A stretch of DNA of 45,221 nt from Caldisericia bacterium (GCA_017992555.1 JAGOOK010000011.1:1-45221), one strand, 5' to 3'; shown: positions 8,053 to 17,716, counted from the first letter of the stretch. Notes: generated from the sequence alone by a model not told the origin. Numbers and translations: made by a program.

Positions 8053-9423
8053 ATGAAGCTGGAATATGTGCTGGCGTATTTTTTGGTTGTGGCTATTATG
8101 GTGAGTTGCGGAGTAAAGGAAGATTCTTCCAAACCTGAAACCATGCAAGAAACACAAAAAACACAACCTGAAAAGGAACATGAGAAAGGAACCAATACCC
8201 AAGAACTCCCATATGAAGAGATTCCATTCATATCTTCTTATGGAGAAAAAATTGAGCCTAAAAAATCAGAAGAGATCAAGTCTAAAGACAAATACTGGAA
8301 GTTCGAGAGAAAATATGAACCCAAATCTAATGAGAAGAAAACCTCACTTTACAATGCTCCAGGTTTTGAAGGAAAGGGAGAATTGGCGAAAAAATGGACA
8401 ACTACTCTCGAAGAGCTAAAGGCTTGGCATATAGGCGCATATCCCCAATCATGGCAATTTGACCGCTCAATCATAGACCCAAAAACAGGAAACATCCTTC
8501 AACATAATGCTCCCCCCGCTGGTGAAACCGATGGCAAACGAGTGTATGGAATTGATTACAATAGGGGCTTTTTGCCTTTGGATTGCTGGGAGCTTGATAA
8601 CTATAAGCATTTATGGGATGGTCCCTGGGCTCTTGCTGGTGAACATCATATATCTACCATCAAAGGTGCTCTGTTGCATGCCAGTCGGCCAGGGCCAGCT
8701 TTCATCTACAGATTAGATCCGGAAACTGGTCAAACACTCTGGCAGCTAAAAAGCTCTGGTGATTCCGGATATGCCAAGTGGTGTTCTTCTGATAACTATT
8801 TCATTGCCTCAATCAACTTCACAGAAATAGATTCAGACTCGAAGATGATTAAATCCTATGTTTTCAGAATAGATCCAATCACGGGGAAAAATGACAGCAT
8901 TGAACTGTCACGCAAGGGTGTCCAAGGAATGGCTTGCATCGGCAACAACCTTTGGATCCAAACAGTAGATGCCCACCTTTTGTGTGTCGATTTGACAACC
9001 ATGAAGGAGACAAAGGACATAAAAATCAATCATAGCTCATCTAATCTAGATAAATCATTAATTTCTTGGATTGAAAACTTGACCTATCAAACTGGGAATA
9101 AGTTATTGTTGGTAATCTATTCAAATTCAGATAGAATTCCATCCGAGTACATCTTATTTGATACCCTCAGTGGTCGCCAAACAGTTCTCAGCAAGCCTGC
9201 TCCAGAAACATCCAACTACATCCCAAAAGTTAGCATAATAAATGGCTCTCTGATATATCAGGATTCCCCCACCCAACTCCGTGGTGTAGACCCTGACACA
9301 CTGGAAACCCTATGGTGGATAGACAAGAAAAACCTTGGAGAGAATGCCCATGTTGCCTGGCTTGACTGGCGTGGAGTGTGCGTCATCTCTGACACCAAAA
9401 TAATGTGTTTCGGGCCAAAATGA
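8053..9423 (+). CDS. Beta-propeller (PQQ-like) lipoprotein, 456 aa
   Basis: The start chosen is ATG 8053, preceded by GGGAGGAG at 8038-8045. An in-frame ATG at 8032 lies upstream of that site and is unlikely. The N-terminus is a lipoprotein signal with a lipobox-like MVSC (Cys19). A charged, Lys/Glu-rich linker of about 100 residues follows. From about residue 100 come propeller blades with PQQ-type phrases such as 'YRLDPETGQTLWQLKSSG', 'FRIDPITGKND', 'LRGVDPDTLETLWWIDKKN' and a last blade ending 'VISDTKIMCFGPK'. The design resembles BamB-like scaffold lipoproteins but the linker is longer. It probably sits on the outer face of a membrane; its partner is unknown. Confidence 0.8.
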   Translation: MKLEYVLAYFLVVAIMVSCGVKEDSSKPETMQETQKTQPEKEHEKGTNTQELPYEEIPFISSYGEKIEPKKSEEIKSKDKYWKFERKYEPKSNEKKTSLYNAPGFEGKGELAKKWTTTLEELKAWHIGAYPQSWQFDRSIIDPKTGNILQHNAPPAGETDGKRVYGIDYNRGFLPLDCWELDNYKHLWDGPWALAGEHHISTIKGALLHASRPGPAFIYRLDPETGQTLWQLKSSGDSGYAKWCSSDNYFIASINFTEIDSDSKMIKSYVFRIDPITGKNDSIELSRKGVQGMACIGNNLWIQTVDAHLLCVDLTTMKETKDIKINHSSSNLDKSLISWIENLTYQTGNKLLLVIYSNSDRIPSEYILFDTLSGRQTVLSKPAPETSNYIPKVSIINGSLIYQDSPTQLRGVDPDTLETLWWIDKKNLGENAHVAWLDWRGVCVISDTKIMCFGPK

Positions 9424-9569
9424 TTAATAATCCCTGTTTTCGTACTTTTCCAATCTCAATATGAATTTATCCCAAGCTGAACAATAGACACGTCATAAAA
9501 TTCAGAAATCCAAACCGAACCCTAGACACTCCCTAAACGTTAGGTAAATGGAAGGAGAGGCAATCGGGT

Positions 9570-9598
9570 TTGGATAAAAGTATCAGAGCAAATATGCT
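9570..9598 (+). promoter_or_regulatory. Possible promoter of the 9662 gene
   Basis: TTGGAT at 9570-9575, a 17-nt spacer and TATGCT at 9593-9598. A short palindrome (CCTAA-ACG-TTAGG at 9532-9544) lies about 25 bases upstream of the -35 and could be an operator. Confidence 0.4.
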
Positions 9599-9661
9599 AG
9601 AATGAAGAATAGCATTGAAATCAAATAAAATCATTTGCATAAATTGAAGCAAGGGGAAAAT

Positions 9662-12523
9662 ATGATAGCAAAGCGGGTCATGCTCACAGTGGTTCTAATA
9701 ACAGTATTTGTTCTGGGTGGTCCGAGCCAGGTTGTGAAAAACATGGAACCGGCCTGTGACTGGCCCTGCTACAGAGGCAACCCCCAGAGAACAGGCGCAT
9801 CAGAATGTGGTCCCAGGAGCAGTGAGTTGGAGATTGCCTGGACACATGACAATGGAGAGTGGGGATACAATGACCCTTCTGTCTCAGGTGGAAGGGTCAT
9901 AACCCCATTCAAACATGGGGAAGAACGTGGCCTGGTTTGCCTTGATGCAAAAAACGGCTCGGAGATATGGAAGAAGCAGTTCACTGGCAAAGGTGACATC
10001 GAGACGCCACTGATTGTTGGAGACAAACTGTTTTGCTCGGTATATGACAGGTTCGTGTGTATGAATGCCACAAATGGTGATTTGCTGTGGGGGTACGAAG
10101 ACAGCTTTTGCATGCCCCCTTTATACCTCAACGGTTCTGTCTTTGGCTGCAGCAGCTCCAAGGATCTGTGCTCCATTGATGCGCAGAATGGAACATTGAA
10201 CTGGAGCAAATCACTTGACGGAGGCTGTTGTGTATCGGCACCATCCGTATTCAACAACCAAATATACATCTCTGATGGCTTTGGAGTATTACATTGTCTT
10301 GAGATAGAAAAGGGCAACACAATATGGACAAAGAAGTTCGGTGAATTGGGATTGACAACCCCAGCCTTCTATGATGGCAAGCTATTTGTTTGTGGTGCGA
10401 CAGACCTGTACTGTCTTGACCCTGCAACAGGCAACCAGATATGGAATGTGGTAGCAGACACTGACATCTTTGATCCCACATTCTCTGATGGCAAGATGGT
10501 GTTTAGTTGTTACGATGGACACCTCCACTGTCTGGAGGCAAGATCTGGTAAAGAGCTCTGGATAAATGACACTATCACAAAATACCCAATCACCATAGAA
10601 GAATTTACACCCACGATCTCCAATGGAATGATATTCATCGGGACCACTGCAAGAGACCTGGCAATTGTTGATCTGGCAAGCGGAAAAGAGATAAAAAGAA
10701 TTAGAATAGACAGTGGTGCAGCAAATGAGGTTGTAGTTGCTTGCGGCAATCTCTACGTTAATACCTACTCAAAGACTATCTGTCTGAGACAAAAACCTGT
10801 TATTTCAAGTATAACCATCGAGAAGCCCGACCACACCTTAAAGGTTGGTGAACGGTACCAGTTCAGGGCAAAGGCGTATGATGAGGATTCGGAAGAGATT
10901 GTTAACCCATACCTCACTTGGTCTGTGGAACCAGAGGATGCAGGCATCATGTCCAGTGACGGCTTCTTCTTGTGCAGAAAACAAGGAACATGCAAGATCA
11001 TTGTCACATCACAGGATAAGGCAGCATCTATAGAGATATCTATCGACAAGGGAGTGGACATTGGGTTGCTCTCCGATTCTGGTTGTGACTGGCAAATGGA
11101 CAGAGGAGACCTGCAAAGAACCGGATCATCGAATGGTGGACCAAAAACAGCAAAGCTGGGATTGCTGTGGAAAAAAGACAAGCATAGGATATTTACCATC
11201 TGCTCAGGGAGAATATTGGGTGATGGCCCAGGTCCTGGGTTGATTTGTTTTGACGAAGACTTGAACATAATTTGGAAATATATCACTGAAAAGGGTGTTG
11301 TAGATGCTGGGGTAATTGATAAAAGAGTTATTTTTTCATCACCAGGTGAAGGAGTAATCTACTGCTGCGATTTTGAAAATGGAAGTCTAATTTGGAAGGC
11401 AAATAAAATTGTTTGGGAATTTAATATTTCATCTGACAAAGTATTCCTTAAGGTTTCCCCGTCCATTTTTTCTGATCGATACACAATTGAATGTATAAGC
11501 TTATCAGATGGCAAAACACTGTGGACCTCCAGAGAGTATGGAGATGGTTACTATCTTGCATATGCCAACAAGAAGGTATATTTGAGTTCTCTGTACTCAA
11601 TAATCTGTCTTGACAGCTCGGATGGCAGCCAAAGCTGGGAATACAAGACAGACACTGTCATTGAAGGTTCTCTAGTTGTTTCAGATGGAAAGGTATATTG
11701 CACAAATCAAAAGGGCCATGTGTACTGCCTTGATGCTGACAGTGGGAAGAAAATCTGGTATGCAAGCTTTGAGGAAGATAACGATGGAGTTGTCAACATC
11801 ATTTCATGCTCGCCTGCAATATATGAAAATAAGCTATATTGTTGTGCACAATATGGCTCAGTGTTCTGCTTTGATGCAAAGACAGGCGCCACACTCTGGG
11901 AGTTTGAAACTGATGGCAAACTTGAATATATGAACCCTGTCGCATCAAATGGGATGGTTTATTTTGGATCCTATAGCTATCTTTACTGTGTTTCTGCAAA
12001 TGAGGGCAAGCTCCTCTGGCAATACAGGCTTGATGATGCGATTGGTACACTTATACCTGCACTGGGAAAGCTGTATCTTTGGGTACATGATAAAGATGTG
12101 TTGCTATGTTTCGGTGAAAAACAGGTTACTGAAACGAAACTCTCGTTTACACTTGGTTCCAGCATATACGATGTGAATGGTCAAAAGATGTCCATGGATA
12201 CTGAACCTGTAAATATCGGAGGAAGAATATTTCTACCGGCAAGGTATGCTGTGGAACCTCTTGGAGGTACAATCAGTTATGACAGCTCAAAGAAAATGGT
12301 TGTCATCTCTTTTGGAACAATCGAGATCCAGATGACCATTGGCAACAATATTGCCAAAATCAATGGTTCGGATGTCAAGATTGATTTGGAAAACCCTGGC
12401 ATCGTCCCTGTTATTCGAAATGGCAGGACTATGTTGCCCTTGAGGTTTATTGGTGAGTCACTTGGGTGCAGTGTCACCTGGGACGATGCCACAAAAACAG
12501 CGACGCTGATTAAGGCTAGCTGA
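9662..12523 (+). CDS. Secreted double PQQ-propeller protein with Big and stalk domains, 953 aa
   Basis: ATG 9662 is chosen because AAGGGG lies 5 nt upstream; the in-frame ATG at 9635 has no such site. After a signal peptide come two PQQ-type beta-propellers. The first begins at about residue 32 (CDWPCYRGNPQRTGAS), the second at about residue 475 (CDWQMDRGDLQRTGSS). Blades carry the usual 'CLD...G...W' signature, for example 'VYCLDADSGKKIWYASFE'. Between the propellers, at about residues 382-465, lies a bacterial Ig-like (Big) domain ('KVGERYQFRAKAYDEDSEEI'). From about residue 826 to the end there are two halves of the copper amine oxidase N-like stalk domain ('GRIFLPARYAVEPLGGTISYD', 'GRTMLPLRFIGESLGCSVTWD'). 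Probably a cell-surface protein held by the stalk domain. Confidence 0.9.
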   Translation: MIAKRVMLTVVLITVFVLGGPSQVVKNMEPACDWPCYRGNPQRTGASECGPRSSELEIAWTHDNGEWGYNDPSVSGGRVITPFKHGEERGLVCLDAKNGSEIWKKQFTGKGDIETPLIVGDKLFCSVYDRFVCMNATNGDLLWGYEDSFCMPPLYLNGSVFGCSSSKDLCSIDAQNGTLNWSKSLDGGCCVSAPSVFNNQIYISDGFGVLHCLEIEKGNTIWTKKFGELGLTTPAFYDGKLFVCGATDLYCLDPATGNQIWNVVADTDIFDPTFSDGKMVFSCYDGHLHCLEARSGKELWINDTITKYPITIEEFTPTISNGMIFIGTTARDLAIVDLASGKEIKRIRIDSGAANEVVVACGNLYVNTYSKTICLRQKPVISSITIEKPDHTLKVGERYQFRAKAYDEDSEEIVNPYLTWSVEPEDAGIMSSDGFFLCRKQGTCKIIVTSQDKAASIEISIDKGVDIGLLSDSGCDWQMDRGDLQRTGSSNGGPKTAKLGLLWKKDKHRIFTICSGRILGDGPGPGLICFDEDLNIIWKYITEKGVVDAGVIDKRVIFSSPGEGVIYCCDFENGSLIWKANKIVWEFNISSDKVFLKVSPSIFSDRYTIECISLSDGKTLWTSREYGDGYYLAYANKKVYLSSLYSIICLDSSDGSQSWEYKTDTVIEGSLVVSDGKVYCTNQKGHVYCLDADSGKKIWYASFEEDNDGVVNIISCSPAIYENKLYCCAQYGSVFCFDAKTGATLWEFETDGKLEYMNPVASNGMVYFGSYSYLYCVSANEGKLLWQYRLDDAIGTLIPALGKLYLWVHDKDVLLCFGEKQVTETKLSFTLGSSIYDVNGQKMSMDTEPVNIGGRIFLPARYAVEPLGGTISYDSSKKMVVISFGTIEIQMTIGNNIAKINGSDVKIDLENPGIVPVIRNGRTMLPLRFIGESLGCSVTWDDATKTATLIKAS

Positions 12524-12677
12524 CTTTTTGGCTGCTTTTCAAAAGGACTCAAAAGAATGCTGGCCGGCATACCCTCAAAGAGGGCAGGGGAGTGGCAAAA
12601 GTATGGTATTTACAAGATAATTTCAAACTGTGACCGAATACCTAGTGATAATTAATTAATTTATCAATTAATCCAAT

Positions 12678-14285
12678 TTATTGATTACCAAACGATGGGA
12701 TTTGAGTTTTAGCAACATTTTGAACAATACCCTCTTTTATATCAAGAATAAGATTCATCTTCAATTCGGAACATTCGATATTAAGGAAGCGGCCATCTTC
12801 GCTTAGTTTATATGAAGATATGAAAAACAAAGGATTTTTCAATATACTGTATGAGGGTTGCTTGTGCCCGTATTTATAAAGTCTTATGCCGAAACCTTTA
12901 TATTTGTCTGAAAAAGGTATAGATAATAACCCGTATTTTGTTGGCAGTATCGTTCTGTTAGATAATGTAGAATTATAATCCGTTAAGCCAGGATTTATCT
13001 CAAATGTAAAACTATCTATATTATGTTTCATAAGGTTGATGATCCTTACCTTTTGGACAACGTTGGTCAGACTTTCCTGATCATATATAGCACCAACAAC
13101 ATACAAATTATTATCATTAACAATCGTGTTTTTCGAGGTAACAGTTTCAAAGCTGTTTATCATCTGGCAGTCCTTATCAAATATGCTGGTATTTGATAAG
13201 GATACTATTAAAAATAAATCTTTATATATTTTAATGTATGGATTCATAATTGATAGAACATAGCTGTTTGTTTTGGATTTAGTATTGTAAATATAAGTCT
13301 CGCATTTCAATGTTGACCACAAAACAACATTATCATCTAAAATTGCCTTTACAGGTAATTGTAATATGCTGTTGTAATCGCAAGGTAAATCGATCTCATT
13401 CTCCTCGAGTTTATCGCAATTATTTGCATATTTCATTACATATATCTTTGTATTGTAGTTGTCATTTTTATTATTTTGTGTGCTATACCACACATACATA
13501 TTATTGCGAAAAACGTTGCTATATGCATAGCTTGGAGTTGTAATCATAACATCTTTCAAATCTTTGAAAGAAAATATTTTCATAAAGAACTTGCCATCAG
13601 TGCTTTTTTGTGGTTGAGGTGGTCTCAGTACAGCAAAATCATCCAGTCGAAAATTTAAATACCAGATCCCTTCCATTGTTTTTATGGGGTCGCCGGTTAA
13701 TGGATCAACGACTGATGTAGTGTTTTCATTATAGTCACATATCAGAAAATACCTGTCAAAATAAAACAAGCATATATCGGATTTACTCCACATTTTTTTA
13801 TTGTCTAGATAAATTTCGAATATTCTATCATTCGAATTATCGGAAAACTTGGTAACTACTGAAACATATTTATCGATCCCAGTGAAAAAAACTAAGGAAC
13901 TTTTTGATTCGTAATGCTTTACATCAAGATTGGCGTCTATAACAACAGTATCATATTTATCTTTGTTTTTGGTAATATAATAAATTCTATTAAACAAGCG
14001 ATCATATGTTACATCCCCAGTATTAGTAAAACTGATATTTAGTGTTAAAGCGGGAATGTTAGACATCACATCTCTAAATTCAATAATGTCAGAATATCTG
14101 TATATGAGGTATCCCCCACCATCATTAGAATTAGATGGAAGATATGCACATGGTGGGTTATTGAATAATCCTGATTTTTCGGCGCATGTAATGATTTCAT
14201 CATCATAATAACATCTTGCAGTTTGTATATTTGGCAGAAACATACAGAAACACAAGAGGATTATGTATATCTTAACTGGTTTCAT
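12678..14285 (-). CDS. AT-rich exported propeller-like protein, 535 aa
   Basis: The start is ATG 14285, preceded by GAGGAGGTAG. A longer frame beginning at 14312 is rejected because that codon lies inside the predicted -10 box. Residues 1-24 form a signal peptide (MKPVKIYIILLCFCMFLPNI). The rest is beta-rich with loosely repeated segments such as 'TYDRLFNRIYYITKNKDKYD' and 'VVDPLTGDPIKTMEGIWYLN', consistent with a degenerate propeller. I recognise no named domain. Composition is much more AT-rich than the flanking propeller genes and resembles the 3' part of the 577-aa gene at the other end of this block, suggesting a separate origin. Confidence 0.75.
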   Translation of the reverse strand: MKPVKIYIILLCFCMFLPNIQTARCYYDDEIITCAEKSGLFNNPPCAYLPSNSNDGGGYLIYRYSDIIEFRDVMSNIPALTLNISFTNTGDVTYDRLFNRIYYITKNKDKYDTVVIDANLDVKHYESKSSLVFFTGIDKYVSVVTKFSDNSNDRIFEIYLDNKKMWSKSDICLFYFDRYFLICDYNENTTSVVDPLTGDPIKTMEGIWYLNFRLDDFAVLRPPQPQKSTDGKFFMKIFSFKDLKDVMITTPSYAYSNVFRNNMYVWYSTQNNKNDNYNTKIYVMKYANNCDKLEENEIDLPCDYNSILQLPVKAILDDNVVLWSTLKCETYIYNTKSKTNSYVLSIMNPYIKIYKDLFLIVSLSNTSIFDKDCQMINSFETVTSKNTIVNDNNLYVVGAIYDQESLTNVVQKVRIINLMKHNIDSFTFEINPGLTDYNSTLSNRTILPTKYGLLSIPFSDKYKGFGIRLYKYGHKQPSYSILKNPLFFISSYKLSEDGRFLNIECSELKMNLILDIKEGIVQNVAKTQIPSFGNQ

Positions 14286-14311
14286 GCTACCTCCTCGATA
14301 TTTGCACCTCA

Positions 14312-14340
14312 TTCATAATATGCCCTCTTAGTTTTGACAA
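14312..14340 (-). promoter_or_regulatory. Promoter of the 535-aa protein gene
   Basis: On the minus strand TTGTCA (14340-14335) and TATGAA (14317-14312) are 17 nt apart. The predicted start of transcription lies about 20 nt upstream of the chosen ATG, leaving room for its GAGGAGG site. Confidence 0.5.
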
Positions 14341-14405
14341 CAATATTCTATTCATAAAAATAGTTAATCGAGTATAGAAAGTATAGTTAATATGTAAAAT
14401 ATCAG

Positions 14406-15326
14406 CTAATAAGATATGTGTTGGTTAACAAATATTGAGTTGCTTTGAGAATTACATTTTAACCCCGTCACCGTCACCCCGGCAAAAATCAACAATCCGC
14501 CAACAAGCACGTTCAGACCTATCGGGTCGCCAAGGAATGCCCAGGCGATGATCGATGCCCCGACTGGCTCAAAGAGGTTTGTGGTTGTCGTGATGATCGG
14601 CGTCAGGTATTTGACACCCATGTTTAGCGCGGTGTGGCCAATCACCTGTGGGAAAAGCGCCATGCCGGCGATAGAGAGCCAGGACGCTCCGGAATAGCCC
14701 CAGAGCTGTTCACCAGTCAATAAAGCGCCTGCAAGCAGGAGCAGGCTTGCGACTGGATACGAGACAGAGACTGTCTGCAGGAGAGGCGCCCTTTCCTGTG
14801 CTATCTTTGATGTGATCAGGTAGCACGAGCCGAACAGTGCGCCAAGCAGTGACAGGACGACGCCAAGCGTTGTTCCTTCCATCTTTGTTCCCCAGAGCGC
14901 AATCACTGCCGCACCGCCTATTGCCAGAAAAATGCCGAGGATTGCAAAGGGGGTTGGTTTTTTCCTCCAGACCAGGTATTCGAGCATTGCTATGAATATC
15001 GGCGCTGTGGTAACAAGTACTGCTGTTGCCGATACCGAGATGTAGCGAAAAGAGCTTATCCATACGGCAAAGTGCATTGCCAGAAAAAGCCCGGACAGCA
15101 CTGACCAGAACAGGGCTTTTTTGTCATGGAACATTTTCCACGGTGCGCCAAAAGGGACCATGATTATTGAGGCAATCAGGAGCCTCCAGAAAGCCATTGA
15201 GAATGGACCAACATCTGCTGATGCAATTTTGACAAGGGGCGCCGCAGATGACATCGAAAGCACACCAAGTGCCAGGAAGGCGTAGTATTTGCCCTTGCCG
15301 TCGGCTCCAGTCTCTTTGTGCGTCAT
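14406..15326 (-). CDS. EamA/DMT-superfamily permease, 306 aa
   Basis: A ten-helix drug/metabolite transporter made of two EamA repeats. The first repeat includes 'LGVLSMSSAAPLVKIASAD' and 'PFSMAFWRLLIASIIMVPFG'; the second includes 'LSLLGALFGSCYLITSKIAQ' and ends with the helix 'GLNVLVGGLLIFAGVTVTG'. Such proteins exchange small metabolites across the inner membrane; the substrate cannot be read from sequence. The last 18 residues (LKCNSQSNSIFVNQHISY) lie beyond the 86-bp repeat, are encoded by AT-rich DNA and look like a replaced tail. No Shine-Dalgarno sequence precedes the ATG; a TACACT hexamer ends 8 nt before it, but no good -35 is seen, so the start is moderately certain. It begins 47 bp after the 780-aa gene and may also be read through from it. 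Confidence 0.85.
   Translation of the reverse strand: MTHKETGADGKGKYYAFLALGVLSMSSAAPLVKIASADVGPFSMAFWRLLIASIIMVPFGAPWKMFHDKKALFWSVLSGLFLAMHFAVWISSFRYISVSATAVLVTTAPIFIAMLEYLVWRKKPTPFAILGIFLAIGGAAVIALWGTKMEGTTLGVVLSLLGALFGSCYLITSKIAQERAPLLQTVSVSYPVASLLLLAGALLTGEQLWGYSGASWLSIAGMALFPQVIGHTALNMGVKYLTPIITTTTNLFEPVGASIIAWAFLGDPIGLNVLVGGLLIFAGVTVTGLKCNSQSNSIFVNQHISY
14464..14549 (+). repeat. 86-bp direct repeat, right copy (within EamA gene)
   Basis: Parent copy of 2267-2352. It covers codons 260-288 of the intact permease. Its left edge marks the point where the gene's coding sequence changes to an AT-rich tail. Confidence 0.85.
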
Positions 15327-15373
15327 TGGGGCAAAGTGTATTTGGGTTTTCCAGTTTTGTGGTTAAAGGTGTG

Positions 15374-17716
15374 CTACTTTTTGCAGGGTGGTGCTTCCCA
15401 CTCTTCCTCGCCTGGCACTTCGTCCGGATTGTAAAGGTATGCCAGAGCTTTCCCTGCATCACCGTCCATTATCAGCCTTATGATTTTACCCCCTGTGATT
15501 TCTGACACATCAACCAGGCGTACGACCCTTTCATATTTTTCGGCCCAGGAGACATATTTTGAAAGCATGTTGGGGCTGGTCTTCAGGAATTCCTCATTGA
15601 ATATGACACTTTTGTCGTCAGGGTACAACGGGAGGTAATAAATGCCTGTTTCTACAAGGTCTTGGAAGAAGTGCGTTCCGAAACTCACCTCCGGCACGTA
15701 CCCACCCTTGTTTCTTGCAATCTCGATAAGTGCTGATGACCTGTTAATATCGCTGTATGTCACTCTGACGCCAAGTTTTATGTCCCCCCTGCTTCCCCAT
15801 CGCCCGGGGCCCATCAGTATGAAGCTGTTTTTTGGCAGGGTTGAATTTATTGCACTGATGACCCTTGCAATGTCTGTCATTTCCTCAATGGTTTCAAGCG
15901 CGTCATATTCGGCAGGATCAACGTAAACGATGTATTCCACCTCGACAAGGCCGTCACTGACGTATTTGTGGGCAGTGAAAATTTTGTTTTCATCAGGCAC
16001 ATCATCCGGGATGCTTATGTTTGCCCTGTCTCTTGGTTGTGCCTGTGGCCTGCATTGGAGGACATAGAGATGTAGTCCATTTGAGGCAAATTCTATATCT
16101 ACCGGGGCGCAAAGCGCTTCGGAAAGTATTTGCAGGAGCAATTTTATTTGCTCTACGAAAGGTGTTCTGGTCAGAAGATTATCAAAAGTTATCAGCAGAT
16201 CTGATTTTTTTGGATCAAAGCTTGCCACCGAAGGTGGAAGGAGCTGGCCGTGATCATACACTTGGACGAGCTTTGTAAGGCTTGGGTATTCCTCGCCATG
16301 TTCGTGCAGGAGTTCGTTGAATACAAGCGTCTTAAAATTTAATTCATGAAGATCTATGACATCGATGTGTTTCTGGCTATATCTGATAATATCCTCGGGG
16401 TTTGTATTGACCCTGAGGTTTGGCTGTCCTGGTGCAATGAGCATTGGATAGTCGTCACTTACCCTATCAACAGCCCTTGTTCCGAGACCAGCCACTAGCC
16501 TTATTACGCCATCTCTTCGCTTTATTCTTGGTGACCATCTGAATTCATTGTTTGAAAAAGCCACGCCAGCAAAGGTTGGCATATAGTATCTTGCGTCGAC
16601 CTCGACCCCGACGACTTCTTGTATAAGACAGCCCATCTGTTCCTGGAAGTCCAGCAAATCGCGTTCAATGCGGTATTGGACGGCATCCGGACTGAATGTA
16701 GAGGCATAAACCTCAGCGACTGCATCCATGAGTGCTTCCATTCTCTGCCTTTTGGTTCCCTTGTTCGCAAGGAAGAGGCTCTTGTATTTGCCGGAGAAGG
16801 CCGCGCCAAAACTATCTTCAAGCAAGCTTGAAGAACGCACTATTATTGGTTTCCCCTCCAGGTCATCAAGCGCAAGGCTCAAACCCTGCATTATTTCCGA
16901 GGAAAACTGTGATTGTTTGAAGACCTGCTGGAAATATGAATATTCCTGCCTTATTTCATCAAGCGTCCTGTATTTGAGGTTTATTATTTCTTCGAGAGCG
17001 TTGTAGTGGAGAAAATCTAGTATTCCATCGGAGAGTAAATACCAGGTTTTTGGCACCCTAACGTTTTGCAGGACAGGATATTTCCTCTGGGCCTCTTCGA
17101 TTATTCTCCGTGCCAGGAAGAGTCCTGATCCTTTTCCGCCAAGTCTGCCTGTTCCACTGCCTGGGCCGATGGATTTCTGGATCATCTTGGAAATGTCGCC
17201 AATTCTTATGTACTTTTTTGCGACATTGATGAATTGTGGATTGTCTGTGAGGAAGCGCCTGACCAGCGAAACCCTTATACCGTTTTCCTCGGCTTCTGAG
17301 AGTAGTCTTTCATTCTCTGGCAACATGCAGAAGCGGTTGAGATTTTCAGTTATTTCCAAAAGTGAGATACCCTGTTTTTCAGTCGCGAGGGTCAAAAACA
17401 TTGTCCTGCCCTCTGATACCCACTTCATGATCATTGATGACAATTCGTCTTCGCTAAGGCATGTTTTGGCTATTTTAAATGTTTCTTCAAAAATAAGTTC
17501 TATTTCGCCAAGATTCGTTTTTTGCGATGGCTGGTTTTCATCGCCCCTTGTGTTCATGTACGCCTGGTCAAAGCGCTCAAGAAGGTCGATGGCTCCCTTG
17601 ACCTCCATCCTCACCAGCTTGTTGAGGAGTTTCCTGGAGATGCGGTTCAATTCCCTTGAGTCTGTGGCCCTCAAGAGGTCGATAATTACCTGCCACTCTG
17701 GTTTTCTTTCCGGCAT
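15374..17716 (-). CDS. PEP/pyruvate-binding (PPDK N-domain) protein, 780 aa
   Basis: From about residue 180 on the protein matches the ATP-binding PEP/pyruvate-binding domain of pyruvate phosphate dikinase and PEP synthase. Visible are a glycine loop (GRLGGKGSGLFLARRI), 'IIVRSSSLLEDSFGAAFSGK', and the closing 'VDIEFASNGLHLYVLQCRPQ' strand. The phosphohistidine swivel domain and the C-terminal PEP-binding TIM barrel of those enzymes are absent. The C-terminal 180 residues (with 'MGPGRWGSRGDIKLGV') and the N-terminal 180 are family-specific. It may therefore be an ATP-dependent phosphotransferase with another acceptor, or a sensor, rather than a dikinase. The ATG has no Shine-Dalgarno sequence; a TAAAAT box ends 6 nt before it with TTGCCA 17 nt further up, indicating a leaderless message. 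Confidence 0.85.
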   Translation of the reverse strand: MPERKPEWQVIIDLLRATDSRELNRISRKLLNKLVRMEVKGAIDLLERFDQAYMNTRGDENQPSQKTNLGEIELIFEETFKIAKTCLSEDELSSMIMKWVSEGRTMFLTLATEKQGISLLEITENLNRFCMLPENERLLSEAEENGIRVSLVRRFLTDNPQFINVAKKYIRIGDISKMIQKSIGPGSGTGRLGGKGSGLFLARRIIEEAQRKYPVLQNVRVPKTWYLLSDGILDFLHYNALEEIINLKYRTLDEIRQEYSYFQQVFKQSQFSSEIMQGLSLALDDLEGKPIIVRSSSLLEDSFGAAFSGKYKSLFLANKGTKRQRMEALMDAVAEVYASTFSPDAVQYRIERDLLDFQEQMGCLIQEVVGVEVDARYYMPTFAGVAFSNNEFRWSPRIKRRDGVIRLVAGLGTRAVDRVSDDYPMLIAPGQPNLRVNTNPEDIIRYSQKHIDVIDLHELNFKTLVFNELLHEHGEEYPSLTKLVQVYDHGQLLPPSVASFDPKKSDLLITFDNLLTRTPFVEQIKLLLQILSEALCAPVDIEFASNGLHLYVLQCRPQAQPRDRANISIPDDVPDENKIFTAHKYVSDGLVEVEYIVYVDPAEYDALETIEEMTDIARVISAINSTLPKNSFILMGPGRWGSRGDIKLGVRVTYSDINRSSALIEIARNKGGYVPEVSFGTHFFQDLVETGIYYLPLYPDDKSVIFNEEFLKTSPNMLSKYVSWAEKYERVVRLVDVSEITGGKIIRLIMDGDAGKALAYLYNPDEVPGEEEWEAPPCKK

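Noticed and set aside
2353-14463. Integrative element with its own integrase
   Set aside because: The direct repeats fit, but no integrase, recombinase or transposase gene lies inside, so a mobile element is not called.
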